The translations under genes and the position numbers were made by a program. Source: Paenibacillus nasutitermitis (GTDB lineage: Bacteria > Bacillota > Bacilli > Paenibacillales > Paenibacillaceae). From it: 64,000 nt of DNA. Below, in pieces: positions 9,383 to 18,663 of the stretch (its first letter is position 1; every line of letters begins with the position of its first letter). The notes beneath the pieces were generated by a model, which saw nothing but the letters and a program-made list of their open reading frames with translations, was not told the origin of the DNA and did no database searches. The stretch is from the NCBI RefSeq assembly GCF_014641075.1, contig NZ_BMHP01000002.1, positions 558,001 through 622,000 of the forward strand. The letters run 5' to 3'.

Positions 9383-9420
9383 AAGCCGGTGCATCTGTTG
9401 TTCAGAGGACACCGGCTTTT
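9383..9420 (-). terminator. Hairpin, probable terminator of the ECF operon
   Basis: A stem AAGCCGGTG/CACCGGCTT lies about 100 nt past the stop of the ATPase-EcfT fusion. The flanks are AT-rich on both sides, with TTTT on the plus strand. Confidence 0.55.
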
Positions 9421-9520
9421 GATATATAACGCAAAATAGAAGATGAATTATACCCTGGTTGTCTGCAGCAGCTCTTTAGCCCGATGCGCAGCTTCGGTAA
9501 GCCGTTGCTTGGGATCGTTG

Positions 9521-11257
9521 TTAATGGCTATGAGTCCAAAACCACAGGAAACCCAGAATAAGCCCACATGCCGCAACAAGCTGCGTATCCCGCAGCTTCC
9601 AATCCCGGCTGCGGATAAAAGTCGGCCGGCGCGTGCCGATTCCCCTGCTTTCCAGCGCGTCTGCCGCTTGCTCGCCGAGCCGGAATACAGCCAGCATGAA
9701 CGGAATGGCCGTGTCCTTTACTTTCGCAGCTGCCCCGGCAAGCGTGATGCGGGTTGTTTTGCCCCGGGCAACCGCAATGCGGGAGAAACGTTCCCATTCC
9801 AGCAGCAGGATCGGCACGAAACGAAGGAGCAGCGTGATCGTAAGGATTATTCGCTGCGCCCAATCGGGAACATGCCCTCTAAAGGAAAGCAACTGCTCAA
9901 GCGAACGGCGCAGGCGAAGCGGCGTGATGGATAGAGGCAGGCCAAGACCCAGCAGCATGACCAGCCAGGGACGTGAAAGCGATTGAAGCGATACCAGAAA
10001 GGCATCTGTATCCCACCAGCCACCGCTGGCGTTGTTCCCTGTTCCCGCCAGCAGCGAGATCATGATCATAAAAAAACCGAAACTGACAATCGGCAGCCTC
10101 CACCGACGCAGCGGGATATGAAAACCGGCTATAGCAGCCAGCGTAATGAGTGCGGACCAGGCGGTGCCGGACCAGCTCTTCTGCATGAAGATGGCGCTGG
10201 ATACGAGTATATAAGATAACCACACCGCCCGGGGATCAAAGGCAGGCAGTTTGGATTTGGAGCTGGATGTACGCTTTGTACCGGAGAAAGGAGACGCGGA
10301 CGCAGTAGTCTCTTCCCTTCTGCCTGTTTCTAAGGGCTCGCTTCTGTCTCCCGTTTCGATGCCTGCAGCGTTCGTCAGGGTACCGGCAAGGTTAAGATCC
10401 GGCAGCCCTGCGGCCAGCCCGGCCGGCGACCACAGCTTGTCAGCCGGATACCCGGCTTTCCAGCATTCGTGAGCGATTTCAAGCCAATCCGGTACCGGCA
10501 TACCGGCCTGCCTCAGCCACTGCGGATGTTCAAGGATCCCATCGCGTGCGCATCGTCTTGCCGCGCCGCTTCCAGACACAATGAGCATTGTATCGGCGAG
10601 CGGCGCAGCCCAGTCGTATTCATGGGAAATAAGGATAATTCCCTGTCCTTGCGCAGCCCGCTTCTTCAACTGCTCGGCAAGCAGCTCATGGCCGGCAGCA
10701 TCCAGACCGGCTGTCGGTTCGTCGAGTAGAAGCCAGCTGGCGGGAACGGCGAACAAGCAGGCGAGCGCCGTCCGCCTTCGCTCACCGCCGCTCATACTGT
10801 AAGGATCTTTCTCCAGCCACGCAAGATCCCAACCGACAGCCTGGAGCGCTTCTTCCATACGCCGCTCCATGTCCTGCATGCTGAGATGGTAAGGCTTGAG
10901 CACATACTCAAGCTCTTTGCGGACGGAGCGGGCGAATAGCTGTTCTTCCGGCGCTTGAGCCGCATATCCATAAGCCAGAAGCGCTGCCCGGTTCAAACGG
11001 CGCCTTCCTGTTTTTCCAATTTGCCAGATATTATCCTCACCATAGATCATTTCCCAGTCCTGAGAAGGCCGCAACCCCGCAATCTTTTCGAGCAAATACG
11101 TTTTCCCCGTTCCATTGCGTCCCATTACAAGCGTGATTGAACCTGCTTCCAGCTCCAGCTGCGTCTCCATGGATTCGGGATGTATCAGCGAGTCGTTTCC
11201 CGTAACGACCGAGATTCCTGTTATGGTTAAATTAACCGATTTCGCGCCTATGGCCAC
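9521..11257 (-). CDS. ECF transporter: ATP-binding subunit fused to EcfT transmembrane subunit
   Basis: A single 578-residue frame joins two ECF parts. In numbering from the longest frame (GTG 11275), the N-terminal ABC ATPase has Walker A GRNGTGKT (52-59), signature MSGGE (161-165) and Walker B WLLLDEP (181-187). After a low-complexity linker (about 290-345) comes an EcfT membrane domain (about 345-584). That domain holds the coupling-helix motifs AVARG and ALESRG. GGGAGG precedes GTG 11257 by 7 nt, so that start is chosen. It overlaps the upstream ATPase gene by 10 nt. With the BioY S-component it should form a dedicated biotin importer. Confidence 0.87.
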   Translation of the reverse strand: MAIGAKSVNLTITGISVVTGNDSLIHPESMETQLELEAGSITLVMGRNGTGKTYLLEKIAGLRPSQDWEMIYGEDNIWQIGKTGRRRLNRAALLAYGYAAQAPEEQLFARSVRKELEYVLKPYHLSMQDMERRMEEALQAVGWDLAWLEKDPYSMSGGERRRTALACLFAVPASWLLLDEPTAGLDAAGHELLAEQLKKRAAQGQGIILISHEYDWAAPLADTMLIVSGSGAARRCARDGILEHPQWLRQAGMPVPDWLEIAHECWKAGYPADKLWSPAGLAAGLPDLNLAGTLTNAAGIETGDRSEPLETGRREETTASASPFSGTKRTSSSKSKLPAFDPRAVWLSYILVSSAIFMQKSWSGTAWSALITLAAIAGFHIPLRRWRLPIVSFGFFMIMISLLAGTGNNASGGWWDTDAFLVSLQSLSRPWLVMLLGLGLPLSITPLRLRRSLEQLLSFRGHVPDWAQRIILTITLLLRFVPILLLEWERFSRIAVARGKTTRITLAGAAAKVKDTAIPFMLAVFRLGEQAADALESRGIGTRRPTFIRSRDWKLRDTQLVAACGLILGFLWFWTHSH

Positions 11258-12099
11258 ATTAATGCCTCCCGCCACTCAGCCGGTGTTACAGGAAGCGGTG
11301 CACCGGGAACCAGCTTGCCCAGACGGTTCATTTCAAGAGCCAGCGCTGCCAGATAAGGCAGCCGCAGTCCGCAGAGCTCGCATGGCGTTTGTCCTGTTTC
11401 CGCCCGCCCGTCGCCGAGCAGAAACCTGCGCCCTGGTCCGTCATATACAATTTGCCCTTCTGCCATTGCAACGACACGCTGCAATGGCTCAAGCTCATGC
11501 AGACGCTGGGTAACCCATACCACTGCCGTTCCAGCTTGGCATAATTGTTCGGCGATCTGCTTGACGCTTGCCCGGGAAACCTCGTCAAGCATGGATGTGG
11601 CTTCATCGAATACAAGCAGCGGAGCTTCGGCAGCTGCCGATGCGGCAACGGCCGCAAGCTGGCGCTGACCGCCTGACAGCTGCTCCCAAGGTAAATCCGC
11701 AATCGGCATAAGTCCTGTCCAAGATAAAACAGAGTCGGATTTCCCCGGTATTTCATCAGCGGGTATCCCGCGCCACTCCAATGCAAAGTTCACCTCTTCC
11801 CGGGGATTCTCGCCAAACAGCTGCGCATCGGGATGCTGCATGACATATGGCGATGGACCATTTCCGGCAAAACCGCGCTCAATGGTTCCCCGAATGCCCT
11901 CCATCGTTAAACCCGCAAGCAAACGGGCCAGTGTTGTTTTCCCGCTCCCGTTCACACCGACCAGATTCAGCCATTCGCCGGCTTCCAGCTTCAGATCAAT
12001 CCCGTTCAATCGCAGGGGACCGTTCTCTTCAGCTTCCGGATTGCCGCTCACCGTGATAGCCGATAAAAGAACAGGATTGCCACTCAAATGCTCATTCAC
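11248..12099 (-). CDS. ECF transporter ATP-binding subunit
   Basis: A 283-residue ABC ATPase of ECF type: Walker A GVNGSGKTT (48-56), Q-loop VMQHPDAQLFG, signature LSGGQ (141-145), Walker B LLVFDE (161-166), and a switch-region VTQRLHE. The Q-loop wording is typical of EcfA proteins. The start is GTG 12099. It forms an operon with the ATPase-EcfT fusion and is divergent from bioY across a BirA-like operator. Confidence 0.87.
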   Translation of the reverse strand: MNEHLSGNPVLLSAITVSGNPEAEENGPLRLNGIDLKLEAGEWLNLVGVNGSGKTTLARLLAGLTMEGIRGTIERGFAGNGPSPYVMQHPDAQLFGENPREEVNFALEWRGIPADEIPGKSDSVLSWTGLMPIADLPWEQLSGGQRQLAAVAASAAAEAPLLVFDEATSMLDEVSRASVKQIAEQLCQAGTAVVWVTQRLHELEPLQRVVAMAEGQIVYDGPGRRFLLGDGRAETGQTPCELCGLRLPYLAALALEMNRLGKLVPGAPLPVTPAEWREALMWP

Positions 12100-12145
12100 G
12101 AAAATTCACTCTTCCCAAGTTGATAATGTCATGTTAGAATTTCAA

Positions 12146-12177
12146 TTGTTAACCACGGATTAAAAACAGGTTAACAT
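12146..12177. promoter_or_regulatory. BirA-type biotin operator
   Basis: TTGTTAACC at 12146-12154 and GGTTAACAT at 12169-12177 form inverted half-sites separated by 14 bp. This matches the known Firmicute BirA operator architecture. It lies between divergent ecfA and bioY and ends 18 bp before the chosen bioY start, so biotin-dependent repression of one or both units is expected. Confidence 0.8.
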
Positions 12178-12195
12178 ATGAAAGGGGAATTGACA

Positions 12196-12819
12196 ATGTC
12201 TTCATCGTATCCAAACGCTTCAACAGCAGCCTCCCAGCCCGGGACAATCTACCGTATCCGCGGTATTGTATTTACTGCACTTTTCGCTGCCCTGTTCATC
12301 GCATTCAGTTTCATTCAAATTCCGTTGTGGTATACAGCCATTCCCATTACGCTGCAGACGCTTGCCGTCATGCTCGCCGGCGGACTGCTTGGCGCATCAT
12401 ACGGGTTCTGGAGCATCGCTCTCGTCGTGCTTCTGACAGCAACCGGTCTGCCGCTCCTTAATGGCCATGGCGGATTGTCCGTCTTGATGGGAGCTACAGC
12501 AGGCTTCATCTGGATGTTTCCGTTTGCGGCCCTGTTGATCGGTTGGACTAGCGATCTGGTATTCGGCAGCGGAAACAAGCTGACCACTAAGGGGCGGATC
12601 GCGCTGCTGCTAGGCATAATCGTATTCGGCGTATTATTCATCTATGCTTCAGGTGTTTTGTGGTATGCGCATTTTGCCCATGTTTCGCTGGCAAAAGCAC
12701 TGGCTGCCTGCTGTTATCCGTTCCTGACAGGCGATACGATCAAGACCGTTGTTGCTTTTCTCTTGATCCCCATATTGCGGCCGCTGCTACCTAGACTGCG
12801 CGCGTCCAAGCAAAAGTAA
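12196..12819 (+). CDS. bioY: Biotin transporter S-component BioY
   Basis: A 207-residue, six-TM substrate-binding S-component. The family segment PITLQTLAVMLAGGLLG is present, and FLTGDTIKTVVAFLL closes the protein. An upstream in-frame ATG at 12178 abuts the BirA operator, but AAGGGGA lies 8 nt before ATG 12196, so the latter is chosen. Divergent ECF ATPase and ATPase-EcfT genes supply the energising module. The BirA-type operator supports biotin as substrate. Confidence 0.9.
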   Translation: MSSSYPNASTAASQPGTIYRIRGIVFTALFAALFIAFSFIQIPLWYTAIPITLQTLAVMLAGGLLGASYGFWSIALVVLLTATGLPLLNGHGGLSVLMGATAGFIWMFPFAALLIGWTSDLVFGSGNKLTTKGRIALLLGIIVFGVLFIYASGVLWYAHFAHVSLAKALAACCYPFLTGDTIKTVVAFLLIPILRPLLPRLRASKQK

Positions 12820-12841
12820 AAACAGAGCTCTGTCCATACAT

Positions 12842-12888
12842 AAAAAGTCCGCACTGCTTCCAAAGAAACAGGCGCGGGCTTTTTTTTC
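12842..12888 (+). terminator. Intrinsic terminator after bioY
   Basis: A stem AGTCCGC/GCGGGCT is followed by eight T. A-rich 5' flank makes it possibly bidirectional, also ending the convergent permease transcript. Confidence 0.75.
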
Positions 12889-12896
12889 GTTCGTCG

Positions 12897-14828
12897 TTAT
12901 GATTTGTTCACGATTTTGTTTAAAGACTGGACGGTCAGCATGTAATAGAGCAAATAAATAAGAATATAAACAATCATTGATGTAACTATAGGGACGGTCA
13001 CGCTGCCCGTGATGAGATTGATACTCGACAACGCCTTTAAAATCATCGAGCTGTGAAGAATGCCAACAACAAGGGGGAGGGCGAAAATAAAAAACGTCTG
13101 TTTGGCGATTGAAGCCCGGATCTCTTTTCGACTGACGCCGATTTTCCGCAAAATATCATAGCGCCCTTTATCCGACCGGGCTTCGGTTAGCTGCTTGAAA
13201 TAGATGATGCTGCCCGTTGCAGCCAGAAACACCAGACCCAGAAAACCAAGGGTAAAAATATTCAATCCCGCATTCTCCAAACCTTCACGGTATATATCAT
13301 AATACGAGGCCATCTGATTCTTATCTGACGCAAGCTCCGCCAATTGCAAGGAGGCGGCTTGTGTGGTTTGCTGATTCTCAACCTGGTACTCATGGTATAG
13401 AACCGGGCGAATCTGCCCCGCAATTTTCTCAAACAGCTGATCGCTTACCACGAATGTCATATCGGGAAAACTCCAGCGCAGAACATGGCCTTCGAGGAAT
13501 TTCACAACGGTGACTTCCGTGTCCCCCCGTGAGGCTTTAATGGGGACAGAGCGCCCTTCATAATCGGATGGTGACAGTTCTGCAGCATATCTCGGGCGGA
13601 TGGCTGCCGCCTCGTTATCCGCCAGCTGTACTTGCTCCTGCCGGTTTAAAGCATGGGAGAGCTCATTGTATTTGCTTGCCGCAAGCAGTTTCACAGGTGT
13701 TTCATCGGGCGGATAATTCGTTGGATGGTATGCCAGGGCTGATACGTCAGCCTTGACCATAATGACGGGTATCGTTACCTTTTTCTTGACGGGATGGTCC
13801 TTATCCGCTGCCAGAATTTCCTCTACCTGACGATCCAATGCTCCACCATCGGCAATATAACTATAGCTGAAGGGCGCCGCTTCATCCGCATTAACTTCAT
13901 TGCTGTAGTACATACTGCTGCCTACACCGACCGCACTTAAGGTGACCGCACTGAGCAGGGCAATTATGGTTAACGTGCGGGTATTTCCTTTGATCCGGTA
14001 CAGCAGCTGCGAGGTCGCAATAACATTCATCCCGCGGTAATAACGTGATTTGTTGCGCTGAAATACTCGCAGCAGCCGGACAATGGCAGAACGGAACAGG
14101 AAGTAGGTTCCGGCGATGAGCGCTGCAACAAATAACAGCAGATTTCTGCCCATCTGTTCACTTGTTGTCATCGGCTGGAAAACAAGCCAATAACTGAAGG
14201 CGAGGAGCATGACGGCAAGAGCTGCGGCTGCCAGAGAAGCTTTGGGTGCCTGCTCGCCTTCCTTCTCTGCCTGGAATAATTCAATGAGCTTGAAGCGGTA
14301 TATGAGCCGGTAGGCCTGAACGGATGTGAACAGGATCAGTACGGCAAATACAACAACGGTATTGATAATGGCTTCAACCGGGATACTGAAGCTTATATCA
14401 ATAGCTGAGTCCAACAGCTTGAGGAATATCATCGTAAACAGCTTGGACAACAACGTTCCCAGCACAACGCCGATCGCCACCCCGGCTGCTCCCATAATGA
14501 GGTTCTCATAAAACAGCAATCTGCCGATTGTTTTTTTTCTGAGGCCAAGAAGCGAATACAGACCGACCTCTTTTTTCCGCTTTCTGGTGAAAAACGAATT
14601 CGAATACCAGATGAATACAGCTACGAATAAAATCAAAACGATGGACGCCCCCATAAAAACAGAGCTCATTGCTTGCGATGACTGCATTGCAGCCTGAATT
14701 TCCGCCGAATACTGCAGGGAAACAAAGGTGTAATAAATCACAACGCTGAATATCATGGAAACAAAATATATCAAATAGCTTTTGAAATTTCCGGTCACAT
14801 TCTTCTTCGCGATGTCAAACAGCGTCAC
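12897..14828 (-). CDS. bceB: BceB-like ABC transporter permease (FtsX domains)
   Basis: A 643-residue permease of the peptide-resistance (Bce) family: ten predicted TM segments, two FtsX-like domains, and a large extracellular loop (about 260-470) that in the family contacts the antimicrobial peptide-lipid complex. The frame can extend to 14975, but GGGGGGTGG precedes GTG 14828 and the mature-looking VTLFDIAKKN N-terminus begins there. The gene overlaps bceA by 14 nt. Next to a BceRS-like system, it likely both exports or dissociates peptides such as bacitracin and acts as their sensor. Confidence 0.87.
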   Translation of the reverse strand: MTLFDIAKKNVTGNFKSYLIYFVSMIFSVVIYYTFVSLQYSAEIQAAMQSSQAMSSVFMGASIVLILFVAVFIWYSNSFFTRKRKKEVGLYSLLGLRKKTIGRLLFYENLIMGAAGVAIGVVLGTLLSKLFTMIFLKLLDSAIDISFSIPVEAIINTVVVFAVLILFTSVQAYRLIYRFKLIELFQAEKEGEQAPKASLAAAALAVMLLAFSYWLVFQPMTTSEQMGRNLLLFVAALIAGTYFLFRSAIVRLLRVFQRNKSRYYRGMNVIATSQLLYRIKGNTRTLTIIALLSAVTLSAVGVGSSMYYSNEVNADEAAPFSYSYIADGGALDRQVEEILAADKDHPVKKKVTIPVIMVKADVSALAYHPTNYPPDETPVKLLAASKYNELSHALNRQEQVQLADNEAAAIRPRYAAELSPSDYEGRSVPIKASRGDTEVTVVKFLEGHVLRWSFPDMTFVVSDQLFEKIAGQIRPVLYHEYQVENQQTTQAASLQLAELASDKNQMASYYDIYREGLENAGLNIFTLGFLGLVFLAATGSIIYFKQLTEARSDKGRYDILRKIGVSRKEIRASIAKQTFFIFALPLVVGILHSSMILKALSSINLITGSVTVPIVTSMIVYILIYLLYYMLTVQSLNKIVNKS

Positions 14829-15585
14829 TTGTGCCACCCCCCAGTACCGACAATACATCGAGTACTTTGTTGAAGAACTCTTTGCGGGTGGCACTGCCCT
14901 TCGTGACCTCCGTGAACATCCGCCCATCTTTGATAAAAAGCACCCGCTTGCAATAGCTTGCCGCAAAAGCGTCATGCGTGACCATGAGAATAGTCGATTG
15001 CACCTGCTCGTTCAAATCGCGCAGGCACTCGAGCAGATCGGTCGCCGATTTGGAATCGAGCGAACCCGTAGGCTCATCGGCGAGAATCAGGCTGGGACTG
15101 GCGACAATCGCGCGCGATGCTGCTGTACGCTGCTTCTGACCGCCGGAAATATGATACGGGTATTTATCCAAAATAGGCCGGATGCCGAATTTATCGGCGA
15201 TCTCTTCCACTCTTCTCTCCAATTCTCTTACATCCTTTTTGGCCAAGGCAAGCGGCAGCAGAATATTCTCCTTGACCGTCAACGTATCCAGCAAATTAAA
15301 ATCCTGGAATATAAAACCCAGTTTATCTCTTCGGAAAACCGACAGCTGTTCCTCGTTCAGCTTCATTAGGCTGGTTCCATCAATCATAATATCGCCCGAG
15401 GTCGGCTGATCAATCGTTGCGAGCAAGTTCAGCAAGGTCGATTTACCCGATCCGGACGGGCCCATGATGCCAACGAATTCCCCTTCCCGTATGGTAAGGT
15501 CAATCTCATCCAAAGCCATAAACACATTTCCTTTTGAGCCGTATATTTTTCTGATTTGCTTTGCTTCCACTACTGTTCTGGACAT
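14815..15585 (-). CDS. bceA: BceA-like ABC transporter ATP-binding protein
   Basis: A 256-residue LolD/MacB-type ATPase: Walker A GPSGSGKST, Q-loop FIFQDFNLLD, signature HISGGQKQR, Walker B LILADEPTGSLD, H-loop MVTHD. The frame opens at 15603, but AAGGAG is 9 nt before ATG 15585. It is the first gene of the bceAB-like operon, divergent from the response regulator. Confidence 0.88.
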   Translation of the reverse strand: MSRTVVEAKQIRKIYGSKGNVFMALDEIDLTIREGEFVGIMGPSGSGKSTLLNLLATIDQPTSGDIMIDGTSLMKLNEEQLSVFRRDKLGFIFQDFNLLDTLTVKENILLPLALAKKDVRELERRVEEIADKFGIRPILDKYPYHISGGQKQRTAASRAIVASPSLILADEPTGSLDSKSATDLLECLRDLNEQVQSTILMVTHDAFAASYCKRVLFIKDGRMFTEVTKGSATRKEFFNKVLDVLSVLGGGTSDAV

Positions 15586-15681
15586 CTTCTGCAGCTCCTT
15601 CATATCGATTATCTGTAGTGCTCATGTTTGTAGTTTACAAGATGCAATCAGGATGCAGGCTTACAAACTAGCGGCTCAATC

Positions 15682-15695
15682 TTACAATCCTGTCA
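15682..15695. promoter_or_regulatory. Candidate BceR-type binding site
   Basis: TTACA, four bases, then TGTCA matches the BceR-type pattern TNACA-N4-TGTAA at all but one position. It is about 97 bp upstream of bceA and 78 bp upstream of the response regulator start. A second dyad, TTGTA-GTT-TACAA, lies nearer bceA (about 15628-15640). Confidence 0.4.
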
Positions 15696-15772
15696 TCTTC
15701 GCCTTTTCTATTGCTTTGATTTCCGGGAAAATGGTATGTTGCAACCATAGAGCAAGCTTTGGAGGGATAGAC

Positions 15773-16444
15773 ATGAAGATAATGATTGTCGAAGATGATC
15801 GCATAATCGGCGAGCAGGTGGCGGAATCGCTTATAAAATGGGGCTTCGAAACGGTCGCCGTCGATGATTTCGACCATGTGCTGCAGTTATTTGTTAATGA
15901 GAATCCCCAGCTTGTCCTGATGGATATCAATCTTCCTTCATTCGACGGCTTCTATTGGTGCAATCAGATTCGGGAAATCTCAAAAGTGCCCATTCTGTTC
16001 CTATCCTCCCGCAATACGCCGATTGATATGGTTATGGCCATGAATACGGGAGGCGATGATTTCATTCAGAAACCTTTCTTTACCGAGGTGCTGATTGCCA
16101 AAATAAATGCCATCCTCCGCCGCACTTACGCCTACACGGAAAACACCTTGAGTGTGATCGAGCATGACGGCATCGTTCTCTATCCCGGTGAAGGATATAT
16201 TGGTGCCGGAAGCAAACGGGTGGAGCTGACCCGTACCGAATTAACCATATTGAAGCTGCTCATGCAGCACAAAGGGACAGTCGTCAACCGCAAAAAAATA
16301 ATGCGCAGCCTGTGGGAAGATGAAAGCTTCGTGGATGACAACACGCTGACGGTCAATATCAACCGGATACGTAAAAAGCTCGCTGAGCTCAACGCGGATT
16401 CCTTTATTTCCACAAGGAAAGGAGAAGGTTATATTATATCATGA
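15773..16444 (+). CDS. bceR: OmpR-family response regulator (BceR-like)
   Basis: A 223-residue regulator. The receiver has acidic EDD (7-9), phospho-acceptor D51 in LVLMDINLPSFDG, and the conserved Lys in QKPFF. A winged-helix DNA-binding domain follows (about 125-223: VELTRTELTILKLL and RRKGEGY-like end). GGAGG lies 9 nt before ATG 15773. Its stop overlaps the kinase start (ATGA). Adjacent divergent bceAB-like genes are the expected targets. Confidence 0.88.
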   Translation: MKIMIVEDDRIIGEQVAESLIKWGFETVAVDDFDHVLQLFVNENPQLVLMDINLPSFDGFYWCNQIREISKVPILFLSSRNTPIDMVMAMNTGGDDFIQKPFFTEVLIAKINAILRRTYAYTENTLSVIEHDGIVLYPGEGYIGAGSKRVELTRTELTILKLLMQHKGTVVNRKKIMRSLWEDESFVDDNTLTVNINRIRKKLAELNADSFISTRKGEGYIIS

Positions 16445-17469
16445 GCTTCTACCACTACCTTCTGGATAAACGTTTTTTTCTCGGCTTCTATGTCCTGATT
16501 ATGGTGTTCATTTCTTCGGTTATGCTGTTCAGTATCGGAGATCGACAGCCTATCTATCATAATATCGTGTATGCCAATGCAGGCTGTCTCTTCTTCCTGC
16601 TGGTCTACCTGGCTGCCGGTTATGCTTACCGCAGAGTATTCTTCCTTGAGCTGAAGGAATGGTCGGGGGAAAATTCACAGCATGCTGCCGCTTCTCTGGC
16701 GGAACCGCAAAATCATCAGCAGGCGATCTATCTGGAGCTGCTCCGGAAACTGAGTGCCTCCCATACCCGCGATCTGCAGGAATCTGTGACCGAGCAGCGC
16801 GACCATCAGGATTTCATCCTCTCCTGGATTCACGAAGTGAAGCTTCCCATCGCGGCAAGCCGCCTGTTGATGAGTAACAGCCCCGGGAAATCGGTTGAAT
16901 ATATCGTGGACAAGCTGGAAGACGAGCTGGCTAAAATCGACAATTATGTGGAGCAGGTCCTCTACTATTCCCGGATCGACTCCTTCTCCAAGGACTATTT
17001 CATTACAGAGGTCCAGTTGGGACAAAGAATCAAAGAAAGCGTGAAGAAATATGCCAAACTATTCATTAACAAGAATATCAGCCTGCAAATGAATGACATG
17101 CAGCATTTTATACAGAGCGACAGCAAGTGGCTCAGTTATATAATTGATCAAATTACGGCAAACGCTCTAAAATATACGCCGGATGGCGGAGCCATTGTTT
17201 TCAGCTTTGAGGAGGACAACAGAGAAAAAAGATTGCTAATCTCCGATACCGGAATCGGCATCAGCGCCGAGGATGTGCATCGCGTGTTCGATAAAGGGTT
17301 CACGGGGACCAACGGAAGGATTTATGCCAAGTCAACAGGGATGGGACTGTATCTTGCCAGACAAATGGCGCGTAAATTAGGACATGACCTGTCGATCCGG
17401 TCAGAGGAAGGAACAGGCACAGAAGTGACGATTCACATTCCGAAGCTGGAAAATTATTACCGGTTATAG
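16441..17469 (+). CDS. bceS: Intramembrane-sensing histidine kinase (BceS-like)
   Basis: A 342-residue kinase with two N-terminal TM helices (about 12-32 and 43-63) and almost no extracellular loop, the BceS architecture. It has an H-box WIHEVKLP (H131), N-box DQITANALKYTP (N241), and G-boxes DTGIGIS and GTGMGLYLARQMA-type. It overlaps bceR by 4 nt. Kinases of this type receive the peptide signal through their partner BceAB transporter. Confidence 0.88.
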   Translation: MSFYHYLLDKRFFLGFYVLIMVFISSVMLFSIGDRQPIYHNIVYANAGCLFFLLVYLAAGYAYRRVFFLELKEWSGENSQHAAASLAEPQNHQQAIYLELLRKLSASHTRDLQESVTEQRDHQDFILSWIHEVKLPIAASRLLMSNSPGKSVEYIVDKLEDELAKIDNYVEQVLYYSRIDSFSKDYFITEVQLGQRIKESVKKYAKLFINKNISLQMNDMQHFIQSDSKWLSYIIDQITANALKYTPDGGAIVFSFEEDNREKRLLISDTGIGISAEDVHRVFDKGFTGTNGRIYAKSTGMGLYLARQMARKLGHDLSIRSEEGTGTEVTIHIPKLENYYRL

Positions 17470-17474
17470 CATGC

Positions 17475-17502
17475 AGCCTGCGGACTTCCGCGGGCTCTTT
17501 TT
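17475..17502 (+). terminator. Intrinsic terminator after bceRS
   Basis: A 10-bp stem AGCCTGCGGA/TCCGCGGGCT with a 2-nt apex ends in CTTTTT just past the kinase stop. Confidence 0.75.
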
Positions 17503-17740
17503 CATTCGGGAATTTAAAGGCGTCCTTCTAATTGAACTGGATTTTTGAGATTTATTGCTAATTGTCGAAAGTGAAACCTTCTATTTTGAATTCACGTTTA
17601 TTCTAGTACATGGCCAATAGGAAAGAGACTTGCTAACAATCTTGTGCTCAAATGTTTACAAGCTTGAAACAAGCGATGCCTGCCCGAGAAACATTCGGCT
17701 ATTACAATGAATACAGATTATTTTCGGGAGGATTCGACAG

Positions 17741-18640
17741 ATGAAAAAAACACGAAGAAAAACAGGCCGCCGGCTGGCTATTCTGATGCTGCTGGTCTGT
17801 ACGTTCATTACTGTAGTCACGATCGAGAACATAAACGCGGACAAGCAACCCATACAGGACGAAAATCCAATGAATGGGTCGGAAAATAACGGCCCGTCTA
17901 CGGGTACGGTTCAGCCCGGAACGGACAAGCCAACCGGACAAAAGCCGGAGACCGGCAGTAATCAAGCGGCAAACGGGGAACCTTCTCCGGTCCCGGATGA
18001 AAACAATTCACCCAACAATGACGATTCCATTGTCGTGGTGGCACAGCCTGAAAGTGTTACAGCTCTGATTAACAAACATTTTGCACTGCCCGATGATTAT
18101 AAGCCATCCGATCTCGTATATCCCGATGTTCCGTTTATCTTTGCCGAGAAAATCGAGAAACGCAAAATGCGCAAGGCAGCCGCCGATGCGCTGGAAAAAA
18201 TGTTCGCTGCCGCCCGGGAGGACGGGCTACCCCTTTCAGGCGTGTCTGCATATCGGTCTTATTCTACACAAAAAACGCTGTTTGACCGCTATGTCCGCCA
18301 AGATGGATGGGACAAAGCCCGCACATACAGCGCCGTTCCCGGAACAAGCGAGCACCAGACGGGGCTCGCTATAGACGTTACCGCCCGCAGCGGAAAATGC
18401 GCGGCATCAGACTGCTTTGGCGGCACCAAGGAAGCCGTATGGATCGCCCGCCATGCCAGTGAATATGGATTTATTATTCGTTATCCCGAAGGGAAAGATG
18501 CATTAACCGGCTACAAATATGAGCCATGGCATATCCGATATGTAGGTGAAGAAATCGCAGCAATCATAGCTTCTGGGGATTTGACACTGGAGCAATATGC
18601 TGAGCAGCATGGGGACGGCTCCATTGCGGTTACAGATTAA
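17741..18640 (+). CDS. D-Ala-D-Ala carboxypeptidase, VanY-like (peptidase M15B)
   Basis: A 299-residue secreted zinc peptidase. It has an N-terminal membrane anchor or signal (about 10-30), a Pro/Gly/Asn-rich linker (about 35-100), then the M15B domain. Zinc ligands appear in SEHQTGLAID (H205, D212) and EPWHIRYVG (H264). GGGAGG precedes ATG 17741. It trims the terminal D-Ala from peptidoglycan stems. A VanY role in glycopeptide resistance is not implied; no vanHAX genes are near. Confidence 0.87.
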   Translation: MKKTRRKTGRRLAILMLLVCTFITVVTIENINADKQPIQDENPMNGSENNGPSTGTVQPGTDKPTGQKPETGSNQAANGEPSPVPDENNSPNNDDSIVVVAQPESVTALINKHFALPDDYKPSDLVYPDVPFIFAEKIEKRKMRKAAADALEKMFAAAREDGLPLSGVSAYRSYSTQKTLFDRYVRQDGWDKARTYSAVPGTSEHQTGLAIDVTARSGKCAASDCFGGTKEAVWIARHASEYGFIIRYPEGKDALTGYKYEPWHIRYVGEEIAAIIASGDLTLEQYAEQHGDGSIAVTD

Positions 18641-18663
18641 TCAGATACTGCTGTTTTCAAACT

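Noticed and set aside
12821..12832. ACAGAGCTCTGT palindrome after bioY
   Set aside because: Perfect but only 12 bp, and it sits in the 3' region directly before the terminator.
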